Shown here piece by piece: positions 24,352-34,266 of a DNA stretch of 61,862 nucleotides; the stretch's first letter is position 1, and each line of letters opens with the position of its first letter. The notes beneath the pieces were generated by a model. It did no database searches and was not told the DNA's origin. It saw only the letters and a list, made by a program, of their open reading frames with translations. This DNA comes from an uncultured Coriobacteriaceae bacterium (GTDB taxonomy: Bacteria > Actinomycetota > Coriobacteriia > Coriobacteriales > Atopobiaceae): assembly GCA_902795065.1 (NCBI GenBank), contig CADBJR010000016.1, forward strand, positions 1 through 61,862. The letters run 5' to 3'. A program made the position numbers and the translations under genes.

Positions 24352-27112
24352 CTATCCGATGGACGATGTCGGAGCGATCCCGTTCATGGCGCACGAGTTC
24401 GCCACTGAGAAGAGATAGCGCTTCATGGCGCGGCGCATGGCGAGCACCGCCGTCGCGCTCTCGGCGTCGACCATCTCCCCGGTCGCCGTCGTCGAGGTGA
24501 AGTTGACGTCGGTGCCCGCGTAGATCGCCTGGTTCTTCTCCATGTAGTCGTAGAAGCTCCAGTCGCTGATCACATGGCCCTCGAATCCCCATTCGTCGCG
24601 CAGAAGCCCCGTCACGAGGCTCTCGCGACCGCCCGCCCATGTGGCACCCACGTAGTTGTAGCTGCTCATGACCGCGCTCGTACCCTGCATCTCGCGCTCG
24701 CGGCGCTCGCCCGTGGCGGCGTCGAGGTAGGGGAGCATCCGCTTGGCGCGCTTCACCACGATCTCGAACGGCCGCGCGTAGATCTCGCGCACCGCCTGCT
24801 CGGGCGCCCATGTCGTGATATGCCAGCAGCGCCGCGAGTCCTTGTCGTTGAGGCAGAAGTGCTTGAGCATGGCGTAGATGCCGCGGCTGCCGATGCCCTC
24901 CACGAGCCCTGCGGCGAGCGTGCCCGCGAGCAGCGGGTCCTCGGAGAGGTACTCGAAGGTGCGTCCGCCGAAGGGGGAGCGGTGGCAGTTCAGGGCAGGC
25001 GCGCACCAGCCGCAGTAGCCGGACTGGAGCGCCTCCTCGCCGAGCGCGGCGCCCATCTCGCGCATGAGCTCGGCGTTCCAGGTCTGCGCCTGCACGTAGC
25101 CGCTCGGGAAGGCAGCATGGTCCTTGTCCTCGGTCATGTAGACGTATGCAAAACCCGCGGGTCCGTCGGGCTCGACGGTCTTGGGCTTGCCCACGGTGCC
25201 GATCTCGTCGCTTCCGTAGACGCTGCCGCCCACGAGCTTCTCCATCTGGCCCGGCCGCAGCTGGTCGACGAGCAGGTCCCAAGCGGGGTCGTCGAGGTCG
25301 CGGCCACGCAGGTCGACGAGCGTGAGGCCGTTCTTCTGCCCGAGCGAGGGCATCTCGTCCGAGGAGTCGATGTGGGCGAGCGGGTCGTACATCTCGATCG
25401 CGGCACCTGCTTCCGCGGCGGTCTTGTCGGCAGACATTGGGGGGGAAGGTTCCCCGGATATCCTTCCGCGAGAGCAGCGTCACGTTGCCGCGCAGGTACT
25501 CGTCGAGGTCCTCGAAGCGGTTCTCGATCTTCGAGCCGGTGACGTCATCCTCGAGGTACGCGAGTTCCTCCAGATACTCGTCCCAGCTGTCGACTACATC
25601 GTGGCTGTTCGCGCGCAGGCTCACGGTGTTGGTGCCGGCCTCGCGGTACCATCCATGGATCTTCGGATCGTAGCTCGCCACGTCGCGCAGGCTCCAGCTG
25701 AGCGCGAGCTCCTGCGACTCGCCGGGGGCGAGCTCGCGCGTCTTCGCGAAAGCAGCGAGCACGACCGCGCTCACCTCCGTCCCCGCGGGGGACCAGGGGG
25801 CGCTGTGGTAGAGCTGTACCACGTCCTTGCCCGGCACGCTGCCGGTGTTGGTTACGGTGACGGTCGCCTCGACGGTGCCGTCTTGGCTGAATCCCACGCC
25901 GTCGAGCGTCTGCTCGAAAGTCGTGTAGGAGAGGCCGAAGCCGAAGGGGAAGGTCACGTCCGCGCCGTAATCGATGGCACCCTCCGCATCAGCGGTCTCG
26001 AACCAGCGGTAGCCCACGTAGATGCCCTCGGCGTACTCGACGAAGTAGACGTTGCTGCCGAGCTGGGTGTAGTGGTCGGAGATGTCGGTGTAGCGCCTCG
26101 CGGCGAAGTTGGCAAAGCTCGGCGTCGCCGTGAGATCGGTAGCCCAGGTATCGGTGGTGCGGCCGGACGGGTTCACGACGCCCGCGAGCACGTCGCCCAC
26201 GGCAAGCGCCCCCACGCCGCCCGGGAATCCGATCTCCACGATCGCGTCGGCCTCATAGGCGCCGCCCTTCTCCACGAGCGGGCCCACCTCCATGGTGGTC
26301 GCCACGTTGAGCAGCACGATGAGCTGCGAGCAGGATGCCTTCGCGCCCGCGATGAGCGAGAGCTCCTCGCGCGTGAGCTCGAGCTGGTGCTGGCCCTCGA
26401 TGTAGCCCTCCGTCTCGCGGTTGGGTGTGAACGTCTCCACCTCGGGGTCGGCGAGGTCGCCGAGCAGGTCTATGCTCAGGTCGTCTCCCTCTGCGCCGGG
26501 ACGTCCCAGCACCACGATGCCGACCGTTCCCTCAACGCCGGACCGCACATCCTCGGGATAGTCCTCCCACGGGATCTCGCCGATGTAGTGCGTGACGGTC
26601 GACGGACGGTCGAGCTGTCCCACGGCGCCGCGCGGGTAGCTGTCGAGGACCGTGGAGATCCACTCGGAGGGTGCCGTGTTCACGTCGAGCCCCGCCTGCG
26701 CGATGCCGTCGGCGAGGCCGATGCACGCCTCCGTGGCGATGCCGGCGGCTCCCGTGCCGCCGAAGATGGTGCCGGCCGCAGACCGTCCGAGCAGCGAGAC
26801 GCGTGTGCCTGCGGGGAGCGGGAGCGCCGCATCGTCGTTTTTGAGCAGCACGATCCCCTCGGCCTCGACGCGCCGCGCGACCTCCTCGGCCGCGGCACGC
26901 GCCTCTGCGCCGGTTGCGTGTGCCGGCACGTAGTACTGCGCGTCCCAACCGCTCGGATCGACGGGCGTGATGGTTGACGGGGAGACGGCAGGCGCGGATT
27001 CGTCGACGGGTTCGGCCCCTGCGCCGGAGCCTTCCCCGCATCCCGCGAGCGCCAGTGTTCCCGCAGCGGCGAAGGCCAGGGCTTCCCGTCTGGTAAGGGC
27101 TCGTGCGCGCAT
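24352..27112 (-). pseudogene. GH3 beta-glycosidase lipoprotein with swapped domain order, frameshifted
   Basis: Two consecutive minus-strand frames make up one glycoside hydrolase family 3 enzyme of about 917 residues. The first (from ATG 27112, ribosome site GGAAGGAG) has a twin-arginine lipoprotein signal (TRREALAF, lipobox LAGC), then the GH3 C-terminal alpha/beta domain (GIVLLKNDDAALPL, then VEIGFPGGVGALAVGDV) and a fibronectin-III-like domain (VTNTGSVPGKDVVQLYH). The second (25437-24352) is the GH3 TIM barrel (EPDGPAGF, RSPFGGRTFEYLSEDPLLAG, KHFCLNDKDS, nucleophile Asp in VISDW). The barrel thus follows the C-domain, an order known in some GH3 enzymes. The frames meet at a run of seven C (plus-strand G 25439-25445); six C would restore one reading frame. 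Sequencing error, phase variation and decay are all possible. Confidence 0.8.
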
Positions 27113-27327
27113 GATGCTCCTTCCGCATGGCTTTGCAAGAGCGTAGCACGTAGGGCGCCCTCTGCCCCGCACGGTCCTCCACGAATCCTCCACTCGGGTA
27201 CCAGCGAAATGTTTTTCGAGGGGTCTCACCTGCGGCGATGGGGAAAGGGCGGATTTCGGAACGGGTATCAATCATCCAGCGGCACGAACGGATGCCGAAC
27301 GACCTGAAAGCGGTACGGAGGACCACG

Positions 27328-27816
27328 ATGAAGACCCTTCGCATTGTCTGCCCCTCCTGCGGCGCCCACCTCGACGTCGATATCGATTCGGGTCAGGCGA
27401 GGTGCAGGTTCTGCAACGAGATCTTCTCGCTCGACACGCGCCATCGCGAGCCCGAGATGAGCGACGCCGAGCAGGCCGGCTACGACTTCGAGCGCGGCCG
27501 TCAGCGTGCGAGCGTGGAGTTCACCCAGGGCTATGCGGACCGCATGGCAGAGGCGCGCTCCCATATGCCCGCCATGGATCCCGAGCCGGTCTACGTGCCC
27601 GAGCCCGTGTACGAGCAGGCTCCCGTCCGCCAGGGCCTCCCGATCTGGGCGCTGATCGTCCTGTGGATGGTCTTCCCGCCCGCGGGTCTCGTGGCGACCA
27701 TCGTGACGCTGATCCGCAGGACGTCCATCAACAGGAACCCCTCCTCTGCGGTGGGTGTCCTGACGATCTTCATGATCTTCTGGCTCGTGATCGTGCTGAC
27801 GGCCATCGTGTACTGA
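27328..27816 (+). CDS. Zinc-ribbon membrane protein, function unknown
   Basis: A 162-residue protein. The N-terminus has a zinc ribbon (CPSCGAHL, then CRFC), followed by a charged linker with Tyr/Pro/Glu repeats (YVPEPVYEQ) and two hydrophobic helices at about residues 105-128 and 142-162. The ribbon is predicted to face the cytoplasm. The ATG at 27328 has CGGAGGA at 27316-27322; upstream in-frame ATGs lack such a site. It is transcribed divergently from the GH3 gene. No functional assignment is possible. Confidence 0.75.
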   Translation: MKTLRIVCPSCGAHLDVDIDSGQARCRFCNEIFSLDTRHREPEMSDAEQAGYDFERGRQRASVEFTQGYADRMAEARSHMPAMDPEPVYVPEPVYEQAPVRQGLPIWALIVLWMVFPPAGLVATIVTLIRRTSINRNPSSAVGVLTIFMIFWLVIVLTAIVY

Positions 27817-27881
27817 CCGTCTTCCAGCGGCCCTCCTTTATCTCGGCGGCGCCTGGCAACCCGGGTGCCGCCTCTCTTTCG

Positions 27882-27911
27882 TTGGCGCTTTCCGTGCCGC
27901 TCGCGTACACT
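27882..27911 (+). promoter_or_regulatory. Promoter of the oligopeptidase gene
   Basis: -35-like TTGGCG (27882-27887), an 18-nt spacer and -10 TACACT (27906-27911), 37 nt before the start codon. Confidence 0.5.
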
Positions 27912-27947
27912 GCTGTATGGCACCTATTCCACCAGCAAGGAGACACC

Positions 27948-29663
27948 ATGGCAGAGAAGCTCAAGTTCAAGGACATGCCCTACGAGCGCCCCGTCCTCGA
28001 GGACCTCATCGCACAGCTCGGCGCCCTCACCGAGCGCCTGAAGGCTGCGGGAAGCTACGAGGAGGCCAAGCGCATCTTCCTCGAGGAGGAGACGCTCGAG
28101 CGGCACGTCGACACGCTCGTCAACCTCTGCTACATCCGCCACTCCATCGATACGCGCGACGAGTTCTACAGTAGCGAGCAGGAGTGGTGGGACGAGAGCC
28201 TTCCCCTGCTTGCGGAGCCCCAGCAGGCCTGGAAGCTCGCCATGCTCGCAAGCCCCTTCCGTCCCGACTTCGAGGCGGAGTACGGCAACCTCATGTTCCT
28301 GAACGCCGAGATCGAGGCGCGCTCCTTCTCGCCGGAGATCGTTCCCGAGCTGCAGGCCGAAGGCAAGCTCACCACCGAGTACGGCAAGCTCATCGCCTCG
28401 GCGCAGATCCCCTTCCAGGGTGGAACCTACACGCTCTCGCAGCTCACGCCCTTCAAGACCGATGCCGATGACGCCGTGCGCCTCGCCGCATGGAAGGCCG
28501 AGGGAGCCTGGTACAAGGAGCATCAGGCTGATTTCGACCGCATCTACGACGAGCTGGTGCACCTGCGCGATACCATGGGCAAGAAGCTCGGCTACGCCGA
28601 TTTCACGCCGCTCGGCTACGACCGCATGCAGCGCAACTGCTACACCAAGGATGACGTCGAGAAGTTCCGCGCCGCCGTGCGCGCCTACGTCGTGCCGCTC
28701 TGCGAGGAGATCTACCGCCATCAGGCCGAGCGCATCGGCGTGCCCTATCCGCTGTCCTTCTCCGATGCCACCCTCGCATTCCGCTCGGGCAACCCGCGTC
28801 CTCAGGGCACGGCCGACGACATCATCGCCAACGGCAAGCGCTTCTACGACGAGCTCTCGCCCGAGACGAGCGAGTTCTTCAACACCATGCTCGACCAGGA
28901 GCTCATGGACGTGCTCTCCACCGAGGGCAAGGAGGGCGGCGGCTACTGCACCTCCATCGCCGACTACGAGGTGCCCTTCATCTTCGCCAACTTCAACGGC
29001 ACGCAGGGCGACGTCGAGGTGATCACCCATGAGGCCGGCCATGCCTTCGAGGGCTGGCTCAACCGCAAGCGCATCCCCATGAGCTACGTGTTCGGCGGCA
29101 TGGAGTCGTGCGAGGTCCACTCCATGAGCATGGAGTTCTTTGCGTGGCCCTGGTGCGAGGGCTTCTTCGGTCCCGACACCAAGAAGTACCTGTTCAGCCA
29201 TCTTTCTGGCAGCGTCACGTTCATCCCGTACGGCACGATGGTCGACCATTTCCAGCACATCGTCTACGAGAGGCCCGAGATGACGCCCGCCGAGCGCCAC
29301 GGCGTGTGGAAGGAGCTCCTCGGCATCTACATGCCGTGGATGCGACTCGATGGGGACATCCCGTTCTACGCCGACGGCGAGGGCTGGCAGCGGCAGATGC
29401 ATATCTACGAGGTGCCGTTCTACTACATCGACTACTGCCTCGCGCAGACCGTCGCCCTCGAGTTCTGGGCGCTGATCCAGGACGACCAGAAGAACGCCTG
29501 GGAGCATTACATGGCCTATACGAGCCAGGGCGGCAGCCGCACCTTCACCGACCTGCTCGCCAATGCGGGCCTCGTGAGCCCCTTCGACGAGGCGTGCCTG
29601 CGCACCGCGTGCGACAAGGCCCACATCTGGCTCCAGAACTGCGATCTCTCCGATATCGCGTAG
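27948..29663 (+). CDS. pepF: M3 family oligoendopeptidase F
   Basis: A 571-residue zinc metallopeptidase of family M3. The catalytic motif is HEAGH (His361-His365) in VITHEAGHAFEG, with the third zinc ligand expected in the MESCEVHSMSMEFF stretch. It hydrolyses short peptides in the cytoplasm. The two oligopeptide importers downstream would supply substrate. The ATG at 27948 has AAGGAGA upstream. The length fits the PepF group. Confidence 0.93.
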   Translation: MAEKLKFKDMPYERPVLEDLIAQLGALTERLKAAGSYEEAKRIFLEEETLERHVDTLVNLCYIRHSIDTRDEFYSSEQEWWDESLPLLAEPQQAWKLAMLASPFRPDFEAEYGNLMFLNAEIEARSFSPEIVPELQAEGKLTTEYGKLIASAQIPFQGGTYTLSQLTPFKTDADDAVRLAAWKAEGAWYKEHQADFDRIYDELVHLRDTMGKKLGYADFTPLGYDRMQRNCYTKDDVEKFRAAVRAYVVPLCEEIYRHQAERIGVPYPLSFSDATLAFRSGNPRPQGTADDIIANGKRFYDELSPETSEFFNTMLDQELMDVLSTEGKEGGGYCTSIADYEVPFIFANFNGTQGDVEVITHEAGHAFEGWLNRKRIPMSYVFGGMESCEVHSMSMEFFAWPWCEGFFGPDTKKYLFSHLSGSVTFIPYGTMVDHFQHIVYERPEMTPAERHGVWKELLGIYMPWMRLDGDIPFYADGEGWQRQMHIYEVPFYYIDYCLAQTVALEFWALIQDDQKNAWEHYMAYTSQGGSRTFTDLLANAGLVSPFDEACLRTACDKAHIWLQNCDLSDIA

Positions 29664-29704
29664 CGTGGTCGGGCGGAACGTTCGTTATTTGCTGAGGAGC
29701 TGAC

Positions 29705-30203
29705 ATGGGCAAGCGCGACCATCTCAAGGACTACGTGCCCACCGAGGACGGCGGGTACGAGTACGTGGGCACGCACTGGAGCTGGCCCAGCGCCGAGATC
29801 CGCGCGGGATTTCTCAGCCGCGCGCGCATGCTCTACGGCGTGGCGGCCGCATGCATCATCGCCGCGGGATGCATCCCCGCGCCGGGTACGTTCGGAGCCT
29901 TCTACGTGGTGCTGCCCTTCCTGATCGGGGCGGTGGGCGTCGTGCTCGCGGGCGTGGCGCTCTTCCGGATCTCGCGCGAGGACGATCCGATGCGCGATCA
30001 CATCTACGCCTCGTCCGCGCCCTCGTTCTCACCGAAGCTGCTCGTGGGCGCGGCGGGCGCCGTCGTCTGCAGCGCCGCGGCGCTCGTCCACGGCATCGTG
30101 CTCGCCGCCACGGCCTCCATCGCTCATGTTCGGTGCGGCCGTCTGCCTCTGGCAGGTCCACCGCGCCTTCTCGGATATCATCTTCACCCGCGAGAAATCC
30201 TGA
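29705..30203 (+). pseudogene. Small multi-pass membrane protein, frameshifted near the 3' end
   Basis: The start is an ATG with GAGGAG upstream. About 140 residues read well and contain three to four hydrophobic segments (LYGVAAACIIAAGCIP, YVVLPFLIGAVGVVLAG, LLVGAAGAVVCSAAALVHGI). Near 30120 the frame runs into low-complexity sequence. The frame one base over continues plausibly as MFGAAVCLWQVHRAFSDIIF and stops at 30203, so a single extra base around 30115-30126 would explain the break. The family is not recognised. The downstream remainder of the original frame does not look coding. Confidence 0.55.
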
Positions 30204-30219
30204 TTCTCAGGGTCCGCTA

Positions 30220-30249
30220 CGAAACGTGCTGTCCGAACCGCACGTTTCG
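30220..30249. terminator. Hairpin between convergent genes
   Basis: A perfect 10-bp stem (30220-30229 with 30240-30249) and a 10-nt loop. A second stem with one G-T pair follows (30271-30284 with 30297-30310). Together they separate the plus-strand membrane gene from the convergent MFS gene; neither has a clear U-run on the plus strand. Confidence 0.5.
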
Positions 30250-30334
30250 CGATGCGAGCGGGAATAATCGATACGGTTTGCGAAGCGTGCGTGCGTTTCG
30301 CGAACCGTATTCCTTTCTGTGCGCGGTACGTCGT

Positions 30335-31530
30335 CTATTCGGCGGCCTCGAAGATCCTGCGCACGTGCCCGCGGCGCATCCAGACGAGCAGCACGCTGGC
30401 GGTGACCGCGGCAAGCCCGCACAGGGTCATGCACATGCGGTAGTCGAGCACCTCACCCAGTGCGCCCACGGCAAGCGCGCACACGCTGCAGACGGCCATG
30501 ACGAATGCGCCCTGGAACGCGTTCACCCGCGAGCGCATGTGCTCGGGGATGTAGCGCTGCATGGCCGACTCGCGCAGGATGTAGCTGTTCGCATCAGGTC
30601 GTAGAAGATGTAGACGAACAGGCAGATCCCGAAGCGCTTCTCGCGCGGCACCTTGACCGCGTACTGGAGGGCGCTGCCGACGGTCCGTCCGATGCATTCC
30701 GCGGCGGAGAAGAGCGCGTACAGCGCAGCCGAGAGCCCCGGAGTGGTGCGGAAGAACGCGATGAGGATGGGGGAGTAGCCGGTGCCGATGCCGTTGGTCA
30801 CCGCCATGTAGCCCATGAGGCCGCGCATGCCCTTCTCGCCGCCGAGCCAGGACGCCGCCTCGCGGATATCGGATGCCCAGAGTGCGAGACCCGTCTCCTC
30901 GCGCTTCTCACGCTCGTGTTCCGCCACATGCACGAAGCTCTCGATCAGGGCGGCCTCGACGGCGAGAGCACCCTGGATCATGAGCAGGCGCGCCACGCCG
31001 ATGGTGTCGAGCAGCACGGCGGCGAAGGGCGTCATGACCACGACGAGCGTGGTGAAGAGCATGGACGAGACCGCATAGCCCTTCTGCTCGGCGCCAGGCG
31101 GGATGACTTCGGGGTAGATGCTCGTCCACGCGAGCTCGTCGACCGCCTCGAGGCAGGCCAGCACGAGCGAGACCGCAAGGTAGGCGACGTAGGAGAACGT
31201 CGAGAAGGCGAGCCAGCACCCCAGCGCAGCGTAGGCGATGCCGCACACCACATCTCCCGCCACGAGGAAGGCCTTGCGCGGAAGGCGGTCCATGAAGGGC
31301 GAGATGACCAGCGGCACGAACACGTGGGGTACGAGCTGGATCGCGATGACGAGGGCGGATGCGAGCGTGGAGCCCGTCTCGTCGAAGACGAAGAACGAGA
31401 TCGCGAACTCGCCCGCGATACCGCCTGCAGCGCCGAGGACGGTAGCAAACGTTATGAGCGAGAAGTCGCGGGTCCAGAGATTGACGTTGTCGGGAGGGGT
31501 CTGCTCGACCCCGGGGGAATCGGTTGGCAT
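30335..31530 (-). pseudogene. MFS transporter (enterobactin-exporter-like), frameshifted
   Basis: A 12-helix major facilitator protein, read on the minus strand from ATG 31530 (GGAGG upstream). The N-terminal part includes WTRDFSLITFATVLGAAGG, the loop FMDRLPRKAFLVAGD and YPEVIPPGAEQKGY, a layout like the EntS/MFS_3 group. The frame breaks near 30590-30600: one frame ends in IFYDLMR and the next resumes with NSYILRESAMQRYIPEHMRS, continuing to the stop at 30335. A 2-nt loss (or equivalent) would explain it. If real, the last two to three helices are lost. Confidence 0.75.
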
Positions 31531-31825
31531 GGGGCCTCCAGCTGAAGAGTTGGGACGGGCGGTCTCTTCTGTTAGCTGCGGGCTTTCACCATCGCTTCGT
31601 TCCTCTCCGGTACGGGGTCGTTGCAATCGTTATCGTACCACAGCATGCGAGCATGGCGGCCACCTCCTGCATTGTTACCAGATTGTTTCGCCGTCCGCGC
31701 CACTCGGCGGATTCATACCATTTAGGACGGTTGCAGCCAATCTACGTGCTAACATTTTCGAGAATGTGCAAAAGCGGAAGGCTTTTGACAGGTTTTTGAT
31801 TGTTTGTGAAAGGAAGGATTGCACG
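31531..31825. promoter_or_regulatory. Divergent intergenic region (MFS gene / oligopeptide operon 1)
   Basis: 295 nt between divergent genes. It contains a TTGACA at 31785-31790 and an imperfect palindrome at 31752-31767 (ACATT...AATGT), but I could not pair a convincing -10. The last 40 nt resemble the leader of the second binding-protein gene (both have ACAGGTTTTTG followed by an AAGGAAGG ribosome site). Confidence 0.35.
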
Positions 31826-34165
31826 ATGAAGGACCTGACCCGTAGGAATTTCCTCTTCGGTTCCCTCGCGGCTGCCGGCATGACCCTGGCTGCCTGCAAC
31901 AACGGCGGCGGCAGCGCTCCCGCTGACGGCGGCGACGAGGGCGGCGAGGCCGAGCCCGCGTCCGGCGACACCCCGCTCGTCGTCGGCTATTCCAACTTCT
32001 CCAGCAAGTTCTCGCCGTTCTTCGCCGAGTCCGCGTACGACCAGGACGCCGCTGCCATGACGCAGATCGCCCTCTTCCCGTATGACCGTCTGGGCCAGGA
32101 CGTCTACAACAGCATCCAGGGCGAGACCCGCGAGTACAACGGCACCGACTACACCTACAAGGGCGCCTCCGACGTCGTCATCACCGAGAATGCCGACGGC
32201 ACCGTCGACTACGACTTCACCATGCGCGAGGACATCGTCCACTCCGACGGCGAGCCCTGCACCATCGATGACGCCATCTTCAACATGTACGTCGTCTGCG
32301 ACCCGACCTACGATGGCTCCTCCACCCTGTTCTCCATGCCGATCGAGGGCATGGAGGCGTTCCGCTCCGGCATGGCCTCGCTCTACAACCTGATCGTCGC
32401 CGCCGGCCGCGACAACACCGACTTCACCTTCTGGACCGAGGACCAGCAGAAGCACTACTGGGAGACCGCCGACAAGGCAGCCGTCGCCATCGCCCAGGAG
32501 ATCGTCGACTACCTCATCGCCGCTGGTGCCAACACCGCTGAGGATGACCTCTCTGTGGTTACCCCCAACTGGGGCTTCGAGGTTCCCGAGGGCGCCACGA
32601 TCGAGGACTTCGCCAACGTCATGATGGAGGCCTACGGCGGCGACGTCGTCTCCCTGATCAACACCGAGAACGCCGGCTCCACGGTCGACGGCCTCTTCCC
32701 CGACTACAGCGACTACCAGGTCGGTATCGAGACCGGCGAGTCCGCGCCCAACATCACCGGCATCCAGAAGACCGGCGACTACAGCATGCGCGTCAAGGCC
32801 ACCCAGGTCGACGCCACCCTCATCCAGCAGCTCCAGCTCAACCTCCCGCCGATGCACTACTACGGCGACAAGGCCCTCTACGACTTCGACAACAACTCCT
32901 TCGGCTTCCCCAAGGGCGACCTCTCCAGCGTCCGCGCGAAGACCACCCAGCCTCTCGGCCCCGGCGCCTACAAGTTCATCAAGTACGAGAACGGCGTCAT
33001 CAACTACGAGGCCAACGAGAGCTTCTATCTGGGCGCTCCCAAGACCAAGTACCTGCAGTTCCGTGAGATGAGCGATGCCGACAAGCTCAACGGCGTCGTC
33101 ACCGGCACCGTCGACATCACCGATCCGTCCTGGTCGAAGGACACCGCCAACGCGGTCGCGCAGACCAACGGCAACGGTGAGATCACCGGCGACAAGATCA
33201 CCACCTCCACCGTCAACAACCTGGGCTACGGCTACATCGGCATGAACCCCAACAACGTGTGCGTTGCCGGCGACCCCGCCTCCGATGCCTCCAAGAACCT
33301 CCGTCGCGCCTTCGGCACCATCTTCGCCGTCTACCGCGACGTCGCCATCGACTCCTACTACGGCGAGGCTGCCTCGGTCATCAACTACCCGATCTCCAAC
33401 ACCTCCTGGGCCGCTCCGCAGGCCACCGATGACGACTACCGTCTTGCCTTCTCCACCGACGTCGCAGGCAACGACATCTACACCTCCGACATGGACGCCG
33501 ACGCCAAGTACGCTGCTGCCGCGGCTGCCGCGCTCGGCTTCCTCGAGGCTGCCGGCTACACCGTCGCCGATGGCAAGGTCACCGCTCCCGCCGAGGGCGC
33601 CAAGCTCGAGTACGAGGCCATGATCCCCGCCGACGGCTCCGGCGACCACCCCGCGTTCATGATCCTCACCGAGGCCAAGGCCGCTCTTGCCAACCTCGGC
33701 ATCAACCTCATCGTCAACGACCTCTCCAACTCCTCCGACCTGTGGACCAAGATCGAGGCCGGCCAGCACGAGATCTGGTGCGCTGCTTGGGGCGCCACCC
33801 GCGATCCGGATATGTATCAGATCTACTACTCCGACGCCAAGAACCCCGAGAAGGCGACCGGCTCCCGCGTCAACCCCAACGGCGGCGTGAACCAGGGCGG
33901 CTCCAACTACATGTACCGCATCACCGACCCCGACCTCGACGATCTCATCATGGAAGGCCGCACCTCCACCGACCAGGCCTACCGCAAGCAGATCTACAAG
34001 GCCGCTCTTGACGCCGTCCTCGACTGGGCCGTCGAGATCCCCACGTACCAGCGCCAGAACGCCATCATCTTCTCGACCGAGCGCGTCAACATCTCCACGG
34101 TCACCCCGGACATCACCACGTTCTACGACTGGAAGAGCGAGATCGAGAACCTCGAGATGAACTAG
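31826..34165 (+). CDS. oppA: Oligopeptide ABC transporter substrate-binding lipoprotein (system 1)
   Basis: A 779-residue extracytoplasmic binding protein of the SBP_bac_5 family. The signal is twin-arginine type (LTRRNFLFGS) with the lipobox LAAC. Domain order is canonical: the N-lobe starts after a Gly/Asp/Glu linker, MREDIVHSDGEPCTIDDAIF is the usual early motif, and the C-lobe includes DPDMYQIYYSD near the end. It is some 200 residues longer than typical OppA, mainly through extra sequence at about residues 190-300. The ribosome site is AGGAAGG. It heads oppABCDF set 1. Confidence 0.9.
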   Translation: MKDLTRRNFLFGSLAAAGMTLAACNNGGGSAPADGGDEGGEAEPASGDTPLVVGYSNFSSKFSPFFAESAYDQDAAAMTQIALFPYDRLGQDVYNSIQGETREYNGTDYTYKGASDVVITENADGTVDYDFTMREDIVHSDGEPCTIDDAIFNMYVVCDPTYDGSSTLFSMPIEGMEAFRSGMASLYNLIVAAGRDNTDFTFWTEDQQKHYWETADKAAVAIAQEIVDYLIAAGANTAEDDLSVVTPNWGFEVPEGATIEDFANVMMEAYGGDVVSLINTENAGSTVDGLFPDYSDYQVGIETGESAPNITGIQKTGDYSMRVKATQVDATLIQQLQLNLPPMHYYGDKALYDFDNNSFGFPKGDLSSVRAKTTQPLGPGAYKFIKYENGVINYEANESFYLGAPKTKYLQFREMSDADKLNGVVTGTVDITDPSWSKDTANAVAQTNGNGEITGDKITTSTVNNLGYGYIGMNPNNVCVAGDPASDASKNLRRAFGTIFAVYRDVAIDSYYGEAASVINYPISNTSWAAPQATDDDYRLAFSTDVAGNDIYTSDMDADAKYAAAAAAALGFLEAAGYTVADGKVTAPAEGAKLEYEAMIPADGSGDHPAFMILTEAKAALANLGINLIVNDLSNSSDLWTKIEAGQHEIWCAAWGATRDPDMYQIYYSDAKNPEKATGSRVNPNGGVNQGGSNYMYRITDPDLDDLIMEGRTSTDQAYRKQIYKAALDAVLDWAVEIPTYQRQNAIIFSTERVNISTVTPDITTFYDWKSEIENLEMN

Positions 34166-34207
34166 TCTCGGATCCTTGGACTCGTATCTAGACACAGTGT
34201 AATGGCG

Positions 34208-34239
34208 CGCGCCACCGCCCCCTAGGGGACGGTGGCGCG
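34208..34239 (+). terminator. Strong hairpin between oppA1 and oppB1
   Basis: A 10-bp stem plus a further 4 bp beyond one mismatch (34208-34222 with 34225-34239). No run of U follows. Such hairpins after binding-protein genes commonly stabilise the upstream mRNA or cause partial termination, giving more binding protein than permease. Confidence 0.6.
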
Positions 34240-34266
34240 TGGCGTTAAATGCAGGGGGTGGTAATC

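Noticed and set aside
24311..25434. Continuation of the first GH3 frame past the seven-C run
   Set aside because: After the run the sequence turns Arg/Ala-rich and meaningless, while the other frame carries the complete GH3 TIM barrel. The continuation is a shadow, not a fusion.
25322..26977. Plus-strand frame of 551 codons across the GH3 gene
   Set aside because: It is antisense to the GH3 coding sequence and has no motif or ribosome site.
30505..31545. Plus-strand frame of 346 codons across the MFS gene
   Set aside because: The transporter on the minus strand has clear membrane helices and family motifs. The plus frame is charged shadow sequence.
31742..34195. Minus-strand frame of 817 codons opposite oppA1
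   Set aside because: It is a shadow of the biased codons in the oppA1 gene: low complexity, Val/Gly/Asp-rich, no ribosome site or motif.
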